A stretch of DNA of 27,203 nt, taken from positions 1-27,203 of the forward strand of contig DATKFG010000019.1 in NCBI GenBank assembly GCA_035511515.1. Reading direction: 5' to 3'. A model generated the notes under the pieces. It saw only the letters and a list, made by a program, of their open reading frames with translations, had not been told where the DNA came from and ran no database searches. The position numbers and the translations under genes are program-made. The DNA comes from VBCK01 sp035511515 (GTDB lineage Bacteria; Pseudomonadota; Gammaproteobacteria; Burkholderiales; Burkholderiaceae_F). This document shows, in pieces, positions 7,760 to 15,374 of the stretch; the first letter of the stretch is position 1; each line of letters begins with the position of its first letter.

Positions 7760-9544
7760 TCACGTCGCCGGCAGTGTATCCATGAAATCGACCTGATCGT
7801 CGCGTTGGCGCTCGGGCGGGCCCAAGGTCAGGCAAAAGCCCAGGCGGACTTGCCCCGGCGAGCCCTGCCATCCGGCGTAGGCCAGATCGAAGCCGTTGGC
7901 CATGCAGAACTCGCGTGCCAGGTACAGTCCCAGCCCGGTGCCCCGCGTGTGCGTCGTGAAGAATGGTTCGAACATCGACTCGCGGTCGGCCGCGGCCACG
8001 CCGGGGCCGTCGTCGAACACCCACAGGCGCGAGGGCGTTCCCCGCTCCATGGGCGGTTCGGCGCGGATTTCGATGCTGCCGGGCTGGCCCGAACCGTAAC
8101 GCAGCGCGTTATCGACCAGGTTGAACAGCACCTGGCGCAACTGGTTCTGCTCGAACCGCACCACCAGCGCCGGCGGCGCCACCAGCTGGATCACGCCATC
8201 GGCCAGTCCGCGGTCGCGCACGAACTCGTCCAGCCAGGCTAGACAGAACTGCTGCAGGTCGAACTCGTCGGCCAGCGGCGGATCGCGCCGCGCCGCCCGC
8301 AGCACGTCCTCGACCAGGCGGTTCAACCGCTGCGTGTTCTCGCGCACGATCGAGGCCAGGCGCTGGTGCAGCGGATCGCGCACGTCCTCGGCCAGCAACT
8401 GCCCCGCCTGGCTGATGGCTGCCAGCGGATTGCGTATCTCGTGGGCGATCGAAGCGGTCAACCGTCCCATCGCCGCCAGTTTCAGGCGCTGAGCGCGCTC
8501 CTCGATCGCCTGCAAATCCTCCAGGAAAATCACGTACTCGTCCGACGACTGGAACGCGGGCCGCGCAAAGCGCACCCGCAACCGCCGCTGGGCGCCGGCC
8601 AGCTTGACCTCGGGGCCCTTGATCACGATGACCGACTGCGCCGGCGCTGCGCCCAGCGCGAGCGAGGTCAGCCAGTTCTGGAAGGCGTGCGTCACCTCCT
8701 GCGCCGACTCCAGCTCGACCAGTCGCCGGCCGGTCACCTGGGCATCCGGATCGAAGCCCAGCATCACGCGGGCCGCCCGGTTGTTGGCGCGCACCCGGGT
8801 GCCCGCGTCGACCACGATCACGCCCTGCTCCATCTGAGAGATCACCAGCCGGTTGATCTGAAGCTGGCTTTCCAGTTCGCGCCCGCGCAGCCGCACCAGC
8901 TGCTCCTGGCGCGACAGCCGCGTCGACAGCAGGCGCAGCAGCGCCGTGATGCCGAACAGCGCCGCACCGACGACGCCGGCCTGGAACAGCTGCGCCTCGC
9001 CGGCCTCGCCGCCCAGCGAGCGCAGCACCTCGTTGCCCAGCAGCACCAGGGCCGCGATCGAGCACACGAAAAACGCCCCCACGCTGGGCAGCGTGAGCGA
9101 TGCCTCGGCCAGCGGCAGCAGATAGAAGATGAACACGCCGCTGCGCGTGCCGCCCCCCAGCACGACCAGCAGCGACATCAGCAGCAGGTCGACCGCCAGG
9201 TGCGCCCATATCTGCAGGCCGAAGCGGCTGCGGCGCAGCAGCGTCCAGGCCAGCAGCGATATGGACAGCGCGAAATACGCCCCCAGCAGGCTCAGGACGC
9301 GGTCCGGATCCGCGCCCAGGGTGCGGCCGATGACGGCGGCGCCGAACATCGTCACCGCGAGCAGCAGCGCGGTCGATACCAGCACCCGCACCAGCGCGAA
9401 GGTCTGCAGCGTCGGCCAGGCCGGCTCGATCACCGACGGCCCCGGCGGCCGCAACGGATTCGCCGGCGCATGGCGGGCCGACGGCGGCGCGTCGCGCGGC
9501 CGCTCGACGCCGCCCCGATGCCCGGTCAGCGCGCGATCCGCCAT
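7760..9544 (-). CDS. pilS: Membrane sensor histidine kinase PilS
   Basis: Partner kinase of PilR. 594 residues. After a 45-residue polar head come about six hydrophobic membrane segments (roughly 48-205), a PAS-like region (about 225-345), the HisKA motif SIAHEIRNPL with His368, and an HATPase domain with N-box NLVDNALRYG (475-484), G1 DDGPGV (511-516) and G2 GTGLGL (535-540). All catalytic motifs are intact. In Pseudomonas, PilS senses pilin in the inner membrane through this transmembrane unit. The ATG at 9544 starts 1 bp after the stop of the small upstream gene, implying translational coupling. The long N-terminal head leaves a later start possible. Confidence 0.94.
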   Translation of the reverse strand: MADRALTGHRGGVERPRDAPPSARHAPANPLRPPGPSVIEPAWPTLQTFALVRVLVSTALLLAVTMFGAAVIGRTLGADPDRVLSLLGAYFALSISLLAWTLLRRSRFGLQIWAHLAVDLLLMSLLVVLGGGTRSGVFIFYLLPLAEASLTLPSVGAFFVCSIAALVLLGNEVLRSLGGEAGEAQLFQAGVVGAALFGITALLRLLSTRLSRQEQLVRLRGRELESQLQINRLVISQMEQGVIVVDAGTRVRANNRAARVMLGFDPDAQVTGRRLVELESAQEVTHAFQNWLTSLALGAAPAQSVIVIKGPEVKLAGAQRRLRVRFARPAFQSSDEYVIFLEDLQAIEERAQRLKLAAMGRLTASIAHEIRNPLAAISQAGQLLAEDVRDPLHQRLASIVRENTQRLNRLVEDVLRAARRDPPLADEFDLQQFCLAWLDEFVRDRGLADGVIQLVAPPALVVRFEQNQLRQVLFNLVDNALRYGSGQPGSIEIRAEPPMERGTPSRLWVFDDGPGVAAADRESMFEPFFTTHTRGTGLGLYLAREFCMANGFDLAYAGWQGSPGQVRLGFCLTLGPPERQRDDQVDFMDTLPAT

Positions 9545-9545
9545 G

Positions 9546-9764
9546 TCAGCCGCCGGGCCGGGCCCGCTCCAGGTGCTCGCGGCTGCAATACCACTTGCCG
9601 TCGCGCAAGTGGGCCTCGGACTGCGGCACGTTCAGGCCGCAGGCGGCGCAGCCGACCACCGCCTCGGCCGGCTTGTCGGGCGCGCGCGTGCGGCGGCGCG
9701 ACCAGTTCTTCAGGACCACATAGACCAGCCCCGCCAGCACGACCCAGAACAGCAAGCGCGCCAT
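9546..9764 (-). CDS. Small membrane-anchored zinc-ribbon protein (PP0621 family)
   Basis: 72 residues. One membrane helix (about residues 3-18), a short basic stretch WSRRRTR, then a likely zinc-binding fold with Cys39-x2-Cys42 and, after 17 residues, Cys60-x3-His64. Matches what I know as PP0621-family proteins, which have no assigned function. The helix followed by positive charges puts the zinc part in the cytoplasm. The ATG at 9764 has CGGAGA six bases upstream. It sits 1 bp before pilS, so the two are made together; a role in pilus regulation is only an inference from this coupling. Confidence 0.82.
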   Translation of the reverse strand: MARLLFWVVLAGLVYVVLKNWSRRRTRAPDKPAEAVVGCAACGLNVPQSEAHLRDGKWYCSREHLERARPGG

Positions 9765-9797
9765 GACTCGGTCTCCGTACGGGAAAGCTTCGCGCCG

Positions 9798-10661
9798 TCA
9801 GAATCTGCGCAGAATCACTTCCACCACGAAAAGGCTTCCCACATAGGCCAGCAACAGCATCACGAATCCGGTGAACGTCCAACGCAGCGCGGTGCGGCCG
9901 CGCCAGCCGAAAACCGCGCGCCCCGCCAGCAACGCGCCGAACACGAACCAGGACAGTAGCGCGAACACGATCTTCTGCGGCGGCACCAGCGAATGTTCCA
10001 GCCCCAGCGGACGGCCGAACAGCTCCTCGGAAAATACCGTTCCGGAGGCCACGGTGGCGCTGAGCAGCACGAAGCCGACCGCGATCTGCCGGAACAGCAG
10101 CGACTCCAGCGCCAGCAGCGGCGGCAGGTGTGCGAACAGGCGCGCCAGGCCATGGCCCGGGTCGGTCGCCGGCCGATGCAGATAGCGATCGACCGACGCC
10201 ATCAGCAGGGCGTGCAAGGCCGCCACCGTCAGCATGCTGTACGAAAGGATCGCCACGCCCAGGTGCAGCCGCAGCGCGAGCGACGTTCCTTCGGCCGCCA
10301 GCGAGGCGCCATGGAAAAACGGCGGCAGCATCACGGTCACGGCGGCGATGGGCGCCACCAGCAGATACAGGCCCTGCAGCGGGACGAAGAAGCCCTCGAC
10401 CCACAACAGCAGGCCGCTCACCAGCATCGTGGCCGACAGAGCATGGGCAAAACCGAAGCGCAGCCCGCTCGGGCCGAACATCGAATAGCCCAGCGCGACC
10501 GCATGCCCGATCAGGGCCGCCAGCATCAGCGCCGTGACCGGCCCGTACCGCCGGGCGGTGGAGGGCTCGGCCTTGAGCTGAACCCAGCTGAGCGCGGCGA
10601 CGGCCAGGTACAGCAAGGCGGTCGCAAAGGCCGCAAAACCGTAGAATTCATGGCCTGTCAT
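9798..10661 (-). CDS. ypjD: CcsA/YpjD-like integral membrane protein
   Basis: 287 residues, mostly hydrophobic with about eight membrane helices, and a C-terminal block (LSWFVFGALLAGR then a basic loop GWRGRTALRW) typical of YpjD proteins of the cytochrome c assembly family. The tryptophan-rich WWD haem-handling motif of true CcsA/CcmC proteins is not evident, so cytochrome c maturation should not be assumed. The frame stays open upstream over ffh, but the ATG at 10661 gives the usual N-terminus with a first helix. Divergent from ffh with 43 bp between starts; ypjD next to ffh is also seen in enterobacteria. A TATAAG word (10676-10671) lies in that spacer, without a good -35. Confidence 0.85.
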   Translation of the reverse strand: MTGHEFYGFAAFATALLYLAVAALSWVQLKAEPSTARRYGPVTALMLAALIGHAVALGYSMFGPSGLRFGFAHALSATMLVSGLLLWVEGFFVPLQGLYLLVAPIAAVTVMLPPFFHGASLAAEGTSLALRLHLGVAILSYSMLTVAALHALLMASVDRYLHRPATDPGHGLARLFAHLPPLLALESLLFRQIAVGFVLLSATVASGTVFSEELFGRPLGLEHSLVPPQKIVFALLSWFVFGALLAGRAVFGWRGRTALRWTFTGFVMLLLAYVGSLFVVEVILRRF

Positions 10662-10704
10662 AGAGCGTTTCTTATACCACGCTGCCGATTCGGCGCCGAT
10701 CACG

Positions 10705-12096
10705 ATGCTCGACCAACTGACCGAACGACTGGCTCGCATCGCCAAGCAGATGCGCGGCCAGACGCGACTGACCGAGGCCAACACGCAGGACATGCTGCGC
10801 GAGGTGCGGCTGGCGCTGCTGGAAGCGGATGTGGCGCTGCCCGTCGTGCGCGACTTCGTCGCGCGCGTGAAGGAGCGCGCGCTCGGACAGGACGTGGCCG
10901 GCAGCCTGACCCCGGGACAGGCGCTGGTGGGCATCGTGCAGCGGGAGCTGGCGCGCTTGATGGGCGCGGAGCTGCCCGCGGCCCAGCGGGAGCTCGACCT
11001 GGCGGTGCAGCCTCCCGCGGTCGTGCTGCTGGCCGGTCTGCAGGGCTCCGGCAAGACGACCACCTGCGGAAAGCTGGCGCAGCTGCTGATCACGGAGCGC
11101 AAGAAAAAGGTGCTGGCGGTGTCGACCGACGTGTACCGCCCGGCGGCGATCGAGCAGTTAAGGACGGTCAGTGGCGCCGCCGGCGCCGAGTTCTATGAGG
11201 CCGACGGGTCCGCCGCCCCGCTGGCGATCGCGGTCGAGGCGCTGTCGCACGCGCGCCGGCACTATTTCGACGTCGTGCTGGTCGACAGCGCCGGCCGCAC
11301 CAGCATCGATGAGCCGATGATGCAGGAGCTCGCGCAGCTGCACGCGCAGCTGGCGCCGGTCGAGACCCTGCTGGTGGTCGACGCGATGCTGGGGCAGGAC
11401 GCCGTCAACACCGCCTCGGCCTTCGCTGCGCGGATCGCGCTCACTGGGATCGTGCTCACCAAGCTGGACGGCGACGCGCGCGGCGGGGCCGCGCTGTCGG
11501 TCAGTCACGTCACGGGCAAGCCGATCAAATTCGCGGGCGTGGGCGAGAAGCTTTCCGGGCTGGAGCGCTTCGACCCCGAACGGATGGCGGGCCGCGTGCT
11601 GGGAATGGGCGACATCGTCGCCCTGGTCGAGGATGTGCACAAGGCGATCGACGCCGATGCGGCCGAGCGGCTGACGCGCCGGATGCGCTCGGGGGCGCGC
11701 TTCGACCTGAACGACTTTCGCGAGCAGGTGGTCCAGATGAGAAAGCTGGGCGGCGTGGGCAATCTGCTCGACAAGCTGCCGGCGCAGATCGCGAAGGCGG
11801 CCGGCCCCGTCGACGCCGGCAACGCCGACCGCCAGGTGCGGCGGCTGGAAGGAATCATCAATTCGATGACGGCGCTGGAGCGGTCCCGTCCGGAACTGCT
11901 CAAGGCCTCGCGCAAGCGGCGCATCGCGGCCGGCTCCGGGGTGCCGGTGCAGGAAGTCAACCGCCTGCTGGCCCAGTTCGAGCAGGTGCAGGCGATGATG
12001 AAGCAGATGCAGAAAGGCGGCATCGGCAAGATGATGCGCGCGCTGGGGGCGCTGGGCGGCGGACCGCGCGGGCTTCCGGGAGGGCCACGCCGCTAG
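10705..12096 (+). CDS. ffh: Signal recognition particle GTPase Ffh (SRP54)
   Basis: Ffh binds 4.5S RNA and signal sequences of membrane proteins and docks on FtsY. 463 residues: N domain (about 1-90), G domain with P-loop GLQGSGKTTT (111-120), TDVYRPAA (141-148), TKLDGDARGG (252-261) and the FAGVGEK motif, then a methionine-rich M domain (about 325-440) and a Gly/Arg-rich tail. Two conserved positions differ from the usual form: the G3 motif reads DSAGR (194-198) instead of DTAGR, and VDAMLGQDA stands where VDAMTGQDA is usual. No 4.5S RNA gene is seen nearby. The start ATG has no strong ribosome site. Its stop shares CTAG with the convergent gene downstream. Confidence 0.97.
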   Translation: MLDQLTERLARIAKQMRGQTRLTEANTQDMLREVRLALLEADVALPVVRDFVARVKERALGQDVAGSLTPGQALVGIVQRELARLMGAELPAAQRELDLAVQPPAVVLLAGLQGSGKTTTCGKLAQLLITERKKKVLAVSTDVYRPAAIEQLRTVSGAAGAEFYEADGSAAPLAIAVEALSHARRHYFDVVLVDSAGRTSIDEPMMQELAQLHAQLAPVETLLVVDAMLGQDAVNTASAFAARIALTGIVLTKLDGDARGGAALSVSHVTGKPIKFAGVGEKLSGLERFDPERMAGRVLGMGDIVALVEDVHKAIDADAAERLTRRMRSGARFDLNDFREQVVQMRKLGGVGNLLDKLPAQIAKAAGPVDAGNADRQVRRLEGIINSMTALERSRPELLKASRKRRIAAGSGVPVQEVNRLLAQFEQVQAMMKQMQKGGIGKMMRALGALGGGPRGLPGGPRR

Positions 12097-12776
12097 AGCG
12101 GTGTGCGTCGAACGGGCGGCGTATAGCCCCACTGCCCCTTCCAGGCCGCCAGCACCGCTTGCGGATACTCGTGCCGGCCGACGCTTCCGTTGTAGCGACC
12201 GAGCGCGCGAAACAGGTCGCCCTGTTCGCCGTCCACGTAGTGGCGCAGGATCACGCAGCCGTAGCGCAGGTTGGTGCGCATGTCGAACAGGCGCCGCGCG
12301 TCGCCGTCGCCGATCAGCGACGTCCAGAACGGCATCACCTGCATGTAACCGCGCGCGCCGGCCGTGGAAATCGCATACCGGCGAAATGCGCTCTCGACCT
12401 GGATCAAACCGAGGATCATCTGCCGCTCCAGGCCGGCCCTGGTGCACTCGTAGTCGAGCGTGCGCAACAGGTCGATGCGCGTGCGGTAGTCGGGCTCCCG
12501 CGCAGCAAGCCGCTGCGACATTTCGGCCAGCCAGTCCACGAACGCGACCCGGTCCTGGATACGATCGAATTTGCGTTCCGGCGGAGCCGTATCGGCGATG
12601 CGCGCCGCCAGCGCGGTGCGCACTGCATCGGCCAGCGTCTCGTATTCCTGGGCACCGGCGTGCGCCGGCCGCGCGATCAGGGCCCAAGGCAGCGCCGCAA
12701 CAGCGCCCAGCACGGCACGCCGGGCGGTGCGCCGCCGCTCAGCGATTGATGCGCTCCCGGATGAATGCCACCACAT
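12093..12776 (-). CDS. Lytic transglycosylase, SLT type
   Basis: Secreted peptidoglycan-cleaving enzyme of the Slt/MltC-like fold. 227 residues from the ATG at 12776; a TTG two codons earlier (12782) is possible. The N-terminus has basic residues (ERRRTARR), a hydrophobic run and a cleavage-like ARPAHAG site, hence a signal peptide. The twin arginines are not followed by a full Tat motif. The catalytic core has Glu128 in IQVESAF, then GARGYMQVMP, and RYNGSVGRHEYP near the end. The start lies inside the last 38 bp of proS, so its translation is probably coupled to proS. Its stop codon shares CTAG with the ffh stop, leaving no spacer. Confidence 0.88.
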   Translation of the reverse strand: MWWHSSGSASIAERRRTARRAVLGAVAALPWALIARPAHAGAQEYETLADAVRTALAARIADTAPPERKFDRIQDRVAFVDWLAEMSQRLAAREPDYRTRIDLLRTLDYECTRAGLERQMILGLIQVESAFRRYAISTAGARGYMQVMPFWTSLIGDGDARRLFDMRTNLRYGCVILRHYVDGEQGDLFRALGRYNGSVGRHEYPQAVLAAWKGQWGYTPPVRRTPL

Positions 12777-14475
12777 CGGCAATCGGGATCATCGAAGCGG
12801 CCAGCGTGGGGCGCGGCGTGTATTCGAGCTGATTGGCCTTCAGGCCGCGTTCGCCGACGGTGATCCGGTGCGGAATTCCGATCAGCTCGGCGTCGGCGAA
12901 CATCGCGCCCGGGCGCTCTGCCCGATCGTCGAGCAGCACATCCACGCCGATCTCGCACAACTGCTGGTACAGGCGGTCGGCCTGGTCGCGCACGGGCGCC
13001 GACTGCAGGTAATTGATCGGACAGATCACGACCTCGAACGGGGCGATCGCATCGGGCCAGATGATGCCGCGCTCGTCGTGGTTCTGCTCGATCGCCGCGC
13101 CCAGCAGCCGCGTGACGCCGATTCCGTAGCAGCCCATCTGGATCGGGTGGGTCTGCCCGGATTCGTCCAGATAGGTCGCCCCGAGCTTTTCCGAATACAG
13201 CGTCCCCAGGTAGAAGACATGCCCGACTTCGATGCCGCGCTGGATCTGCAGCCGACCCTGGCCGTCGGGCGAGGGGTCGCCGGCAACCACGTTGCGCAGA
13301 TCGGCGACGCTGTCCGGCTCGGGCAGATCGCGACCCCAGTTCACGCCGGCCAGGTGGTAGTCCGCCTGGTTGGCGCCGCACACGAAATCGCTCATCCGCG
13401 CGACGGTTCGGTCGGCAATCACGCGCACCGGCCGACGCGGCGCCACTGGCCCCAGATACCCCGGTGGGGAGCCGAAGTGCGCCGCGATCTCGGCCTCGCT
13501 CGCCAGGCGCCAGCGGGCCAGGCCCGGCAGCTTGCCGGCCTTGGTCTCGTTCAGATCGTGGTCGCCCCGAACCAGCAGCATCCAGATCTCGACCGGGCCG
13601 GCCGTGCCCGCCGGCGGATCGACCGCCAGCACCACCGCCTTGACGGTCTGCTCGATGGGCACGCCCAGCAAGGCGGCCACCTCCACGCAGCGCGTGCAGC
13701 CGGGGGTGGCCACCTTGCGCATCGCCTCGGTGGGTGGGCCGCGCGAGGCCAGCAGCGGCAGCGCCTCGGCCGCCTCGACGTTGGCCGCGTAGCCGCTGTC
13801 GGGGCTGAACGCGATCTGGTCCTCGCCGGTGTCGGCGATCACCTGGAACTCATGCGAGCGCGGCCCGCCGATGGCGCCGCTGTCGGCCGAGACCGCGCGA
13901 AAGGCCAGGCCCATGCGCGCAAAGATGCGCTCGTAGGCGGCGAACATCCGCTCGTAGCTCAGGCGCGCGGCGTCCGCATCGCGATCGAACGAATAGGCGT
14001 CCTTCATCGTGAACTCGCGCCCCCGCATCACCCCGAAGCGGGGCCGGCGCTCGTCGCGGAACTTGGTCTGGATGTGGTACAGGTTCAGCGGCAGCTGCCG
14101 GTAGCTGCGCAGGTCCTGGCGCACGGCATCGGTGACGACCTCTTCCGAAGTCGGCTGCAGCACGAAATCGCGCCCGTGGCGGTCCTTCAGCCGGAGCAGC
14201 TCCGGTCCGTATTTGTCCCACCGGCCGGACTGCATCCACAGCTCGGCCGGCTGCACCACCGGCATCAGCAGCTCGATCGCGCCGGCGCGGTTCATTTCCT
14301 GGCGGATGATGGCCTCGATCTTGCGGATCGAGCGCAGCCCGAGCGGCATATAGGTATAGATGCCGGCGGCCAGCTTCTTGATCATGCCGGAGCGCAGCAT
14401 CAGCTGCTGACTGACGACGTCGGCGTCGGCAGGGGCCTCCTTCAGCGTCGAAATGAAGAACTGCGAAGCTCGCAT
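12739..14475 (-). CDS. proS: Prolyl-tRNA synthetase (bacterial type, with editing domain)
   Basis: Charges tRNA-Pro with proline. 578 residues, the standard length of the bacterial form. Class II motif 2 is KFRDERRPRFG (138-148), with TSEE (109-112) just before; motif 3 is GIGVTRLLGA (451-460). Between them, about residues 225-400, is the YbaK-like insertion that hydrolyses Ala-tRNA-Pro. The anticodon-binding domain follows from about 475. The ATG at 14475 begins the canonical MRASQFFISTLKE; no good Shine-Dalgarno is visible upstream. The 3' end overlaps the lytic transglycosylase start. A proline tRNA gene lies in the same window (19463-19539). Confidence 0.97.
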   Translation of the reverse strand: MRASQFFISTLKEAPADADVVSQQLMLRSGMIKKLAAGIYTYMPLGLRSIRKIEAIIRQEMNRAGAIELLMPVVQPAELWMQSGRWDKYGPELLRLKDRHGRDFVLQPTSEEVVTDAVRQDLRSYRQLPLNLYHIQTKFRDERRPRFGVMRGREFTMKDAYSFDRDADAARLSYERMFAAYERIFARMGLAFRAVSADSGAIGGPRSHEFQVIADTGEDQIAFSPDSGYAANVEAAEALPLLASRGPPTEAMRKVATPGCTRCVEVAALLGVPIEQTVKAVVLAVDPPAGTAGPVEIWMLLVRGDHDLNETKAGKLPGLARWRLASEAEIAAHFGSPPGYLGPVAPRRPVRVIADRTVARMSDFVCGANQADYHLAGVNWGRDLPEPDSVADLRNVVAGDPSPDGQGRLQIQRGIEVGHVFYLGTLYSEKLGATYLDESGQTHPIQMGCYGIGVTRLLGAAIEQNHDERGIIWPDAIAPFEVVICPINYLQSAPVRDQADRLYQQLCEIGVDVLLDDRAERPGAMFADAELIGIPHRITVGERGLKANQLEYTPRPTLAASMIPIADVVAFIRERINR

Positions 14476-14514
14476 CGGGAAATAAGGCGGCCGATCGGGC
14501 CGCGCTCGTCGCGT

Positions 14515-14542
14515 TTGAGCCGCGCCGGACGGCTCCTATAAT
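14515..14542 (+). promoter_or_regulatory. Sigma-70 promoter of rppH
   Basis: -35 TTGAGC (14515-14520), 16-bp spacer, perfect -10 TATAAT (14537-14542), in the 99-bp divergent spacer between proS and rppH. Transcription would start near 14549, leaving a short leader with AGGTGA before the rppH ATG. Confidence 0.75.
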
Positions 14543-14574
14543 CGGCGGCAGATGATATAGCTTCAGGTGACGGC

Positions 14575-15066
14575 ATGCTGGACAAGGAAGGCTACCGCCC
14601 GAATGTCGGCATCATCCTGCTCAACGACCACAACAAGGTATTCTGGGGAAAGCGCGCAAAGCAGCACTCTTGGCAGTTCCCGCAAGGGGGGATCAAGCAC
14701 GGTGAGACCCCCGAGCAGGCCATGTTCCGTGAACTGTACGAAGAGATCGGACTGAGTGCTGAGCAGGTCCGGATCGTGGCGCGCACCCGGGAGTGGCTGC
14801 GTTACGAGGTCCCCGAGCAGTGGATCCGACGCGACCTGCGGGGCAACTACCGCGGGCAGAAACAGATCTGGTTCCTGCTGCGACTGGTCGGGCGCGAATG
14901 CGACGTGTGCCTGCGCCGCAGCGAGAAGCCCGAATTCGATGCGTGGCGCTGGCACGACTACTGGATTCCGCAAGATTCGGTGATCGAGTTCAAGCGCGCC
15001 GTCTATCAGCAGGCGCTGATGGAGCTGTCGCCGTACGTATTCCGCGCGGAGCAGCGCAAGGCCTGA
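14575..15066 (+). CDS. rppH: RNA pyrophosphohydrolase
   Basis: RppH removes pyrophosphate from 5'-triphosphate mRNA ends and starts RNase E-dependent decay. 163 residues, matching the family core; the N-terminus MLDKEGYRPNVGIILLN is nearly the family signature. The Nudix box runs 38-60 with Gly38, Glu44, Arg52, Glu53, Glu56 and Glu57 all present, so metal binding and catalysis should be intact. The ATG at 14575 follows AGGTGA at good spacing. Single-gene transcript: its own promoter lies upstream and an intrinsic terminator (15113-15135) downstream. Confidence 0.97.
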   Translation: MLDKEGYRPNVGIILLNDHNKVFWGKRAKQHSWQFPQGGIKHGETPEQAMFRELYEEIGLSAEQVRIVARTREWLRYEVPEQWIRRDLRGNYRGQKQIWFLLRLVGRECDVCLRRSEKPEFDAWRWHDYWIPQDSVIEFKRAVYQQALMELSPYVFRAEQRKA

Positions 15067-15112
15067 TCGGGCGCCGGCTTGGACGTTAAAAACAGCTCTC
15101 TTGCGTTGACCC

Positions 15113-15135
15113 GCACCCCTGGGTGCCCTTTTTTT
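15113..15135 (+). terminator. Rho-independent terminator of rppH
   Basis: GCACC-CCTG-GGTGC hairpin (15113-15126), then CC and seven T (15129-15135), 46 bp past the rppH stop. The stem is short (5 bp) but the T-run is strong. Confidence 0.75.
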
Positions 15136-15260
15136 CGCGGGCAAGGGGCATTTTGTAGTCACTACTGCGCCGGTGTGCGCGGCGGAGTGACCGCAGCAGT
15201 TCGGCACGGCGTCAGCCGCGGTTGACCACGGGGGCCGCGCTCTCTCGCCCCTTGCCCGCG

Positions 15261-15283
15261 AAAAAAAGAGCACCCAGGGGTAC
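15261..15283 (-). terminator. Rho-independent terminator of the rplU-rpmA-obgE-proB unit
   Basis: Minus-strand mirror of the rppH terminator: GTACC-CCTG-GGTGC (one T-G wobble), then TC and seven T. It lies about 92 bp past the proB stop, with the REP-like hairpin in between. Confidence 0.7.
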
Positions 15284-15321
15284 GGGTCCGGCCGTCGGAG
15301 GCGGGGATCGGAGGGCCGAAA

Positions 15322-15374
15322 CCCTCACCCCCCTGCTTCGCCGGGCGTAGCCCGGCTTCGCAGGGGGGTGAGGG
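15322..15374. repeat. REP-like long hairpin abutting proB
   Basis: A 15-bp perfect outer stem (15322-15336 with 15360-15374, CCCTCACCCCCCTGC), a symmetric 3x3 TTC internal loop, and a 7-bp inner stem GCCGGGC/GCCCGGC around GTA. It touches the proB stop codon at 15375. Shares its GGGGTGAGGGC end with the hairpin at 58-97. Likely stabilises the 3' end of the upstream mRNA, as REP hairpins can; that is an inference. Confidence 0.7.

Larger units (their letters stand above)
15108..15288. repeat. 42-bp inverted repeat with a terminator in each arm
   Basis: Bases 15108-15149 and 15247-15288 are reverse complements at 40 of 42 positions, around a 97-bp centre. Each arm contains the GTACC/GGTGC-type hairpin and seven-T run that acts as terminator for the gene facing it, and the match continues 14 bases past the T-run on the inner side. 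The spacer between rppH and proB (15067-15374) holds only this element and the REP-like hairpin. No target-site duplication is evident at the ends. Confidence 0.85.

Noticed and set aside
6358..7785. 475-codon plus-strand frame over pilR
   Set aside because: Antisense shadow; the REC, AAA+ and Fis domains are all on the minus strand.
9798..11102. 434-residue version of the YpjD-like protein
   Set aside because: The extra 147 residues are antisense to ffh and Ser/Arg-rich; the ATG at 10661 begins the first membrane helix.
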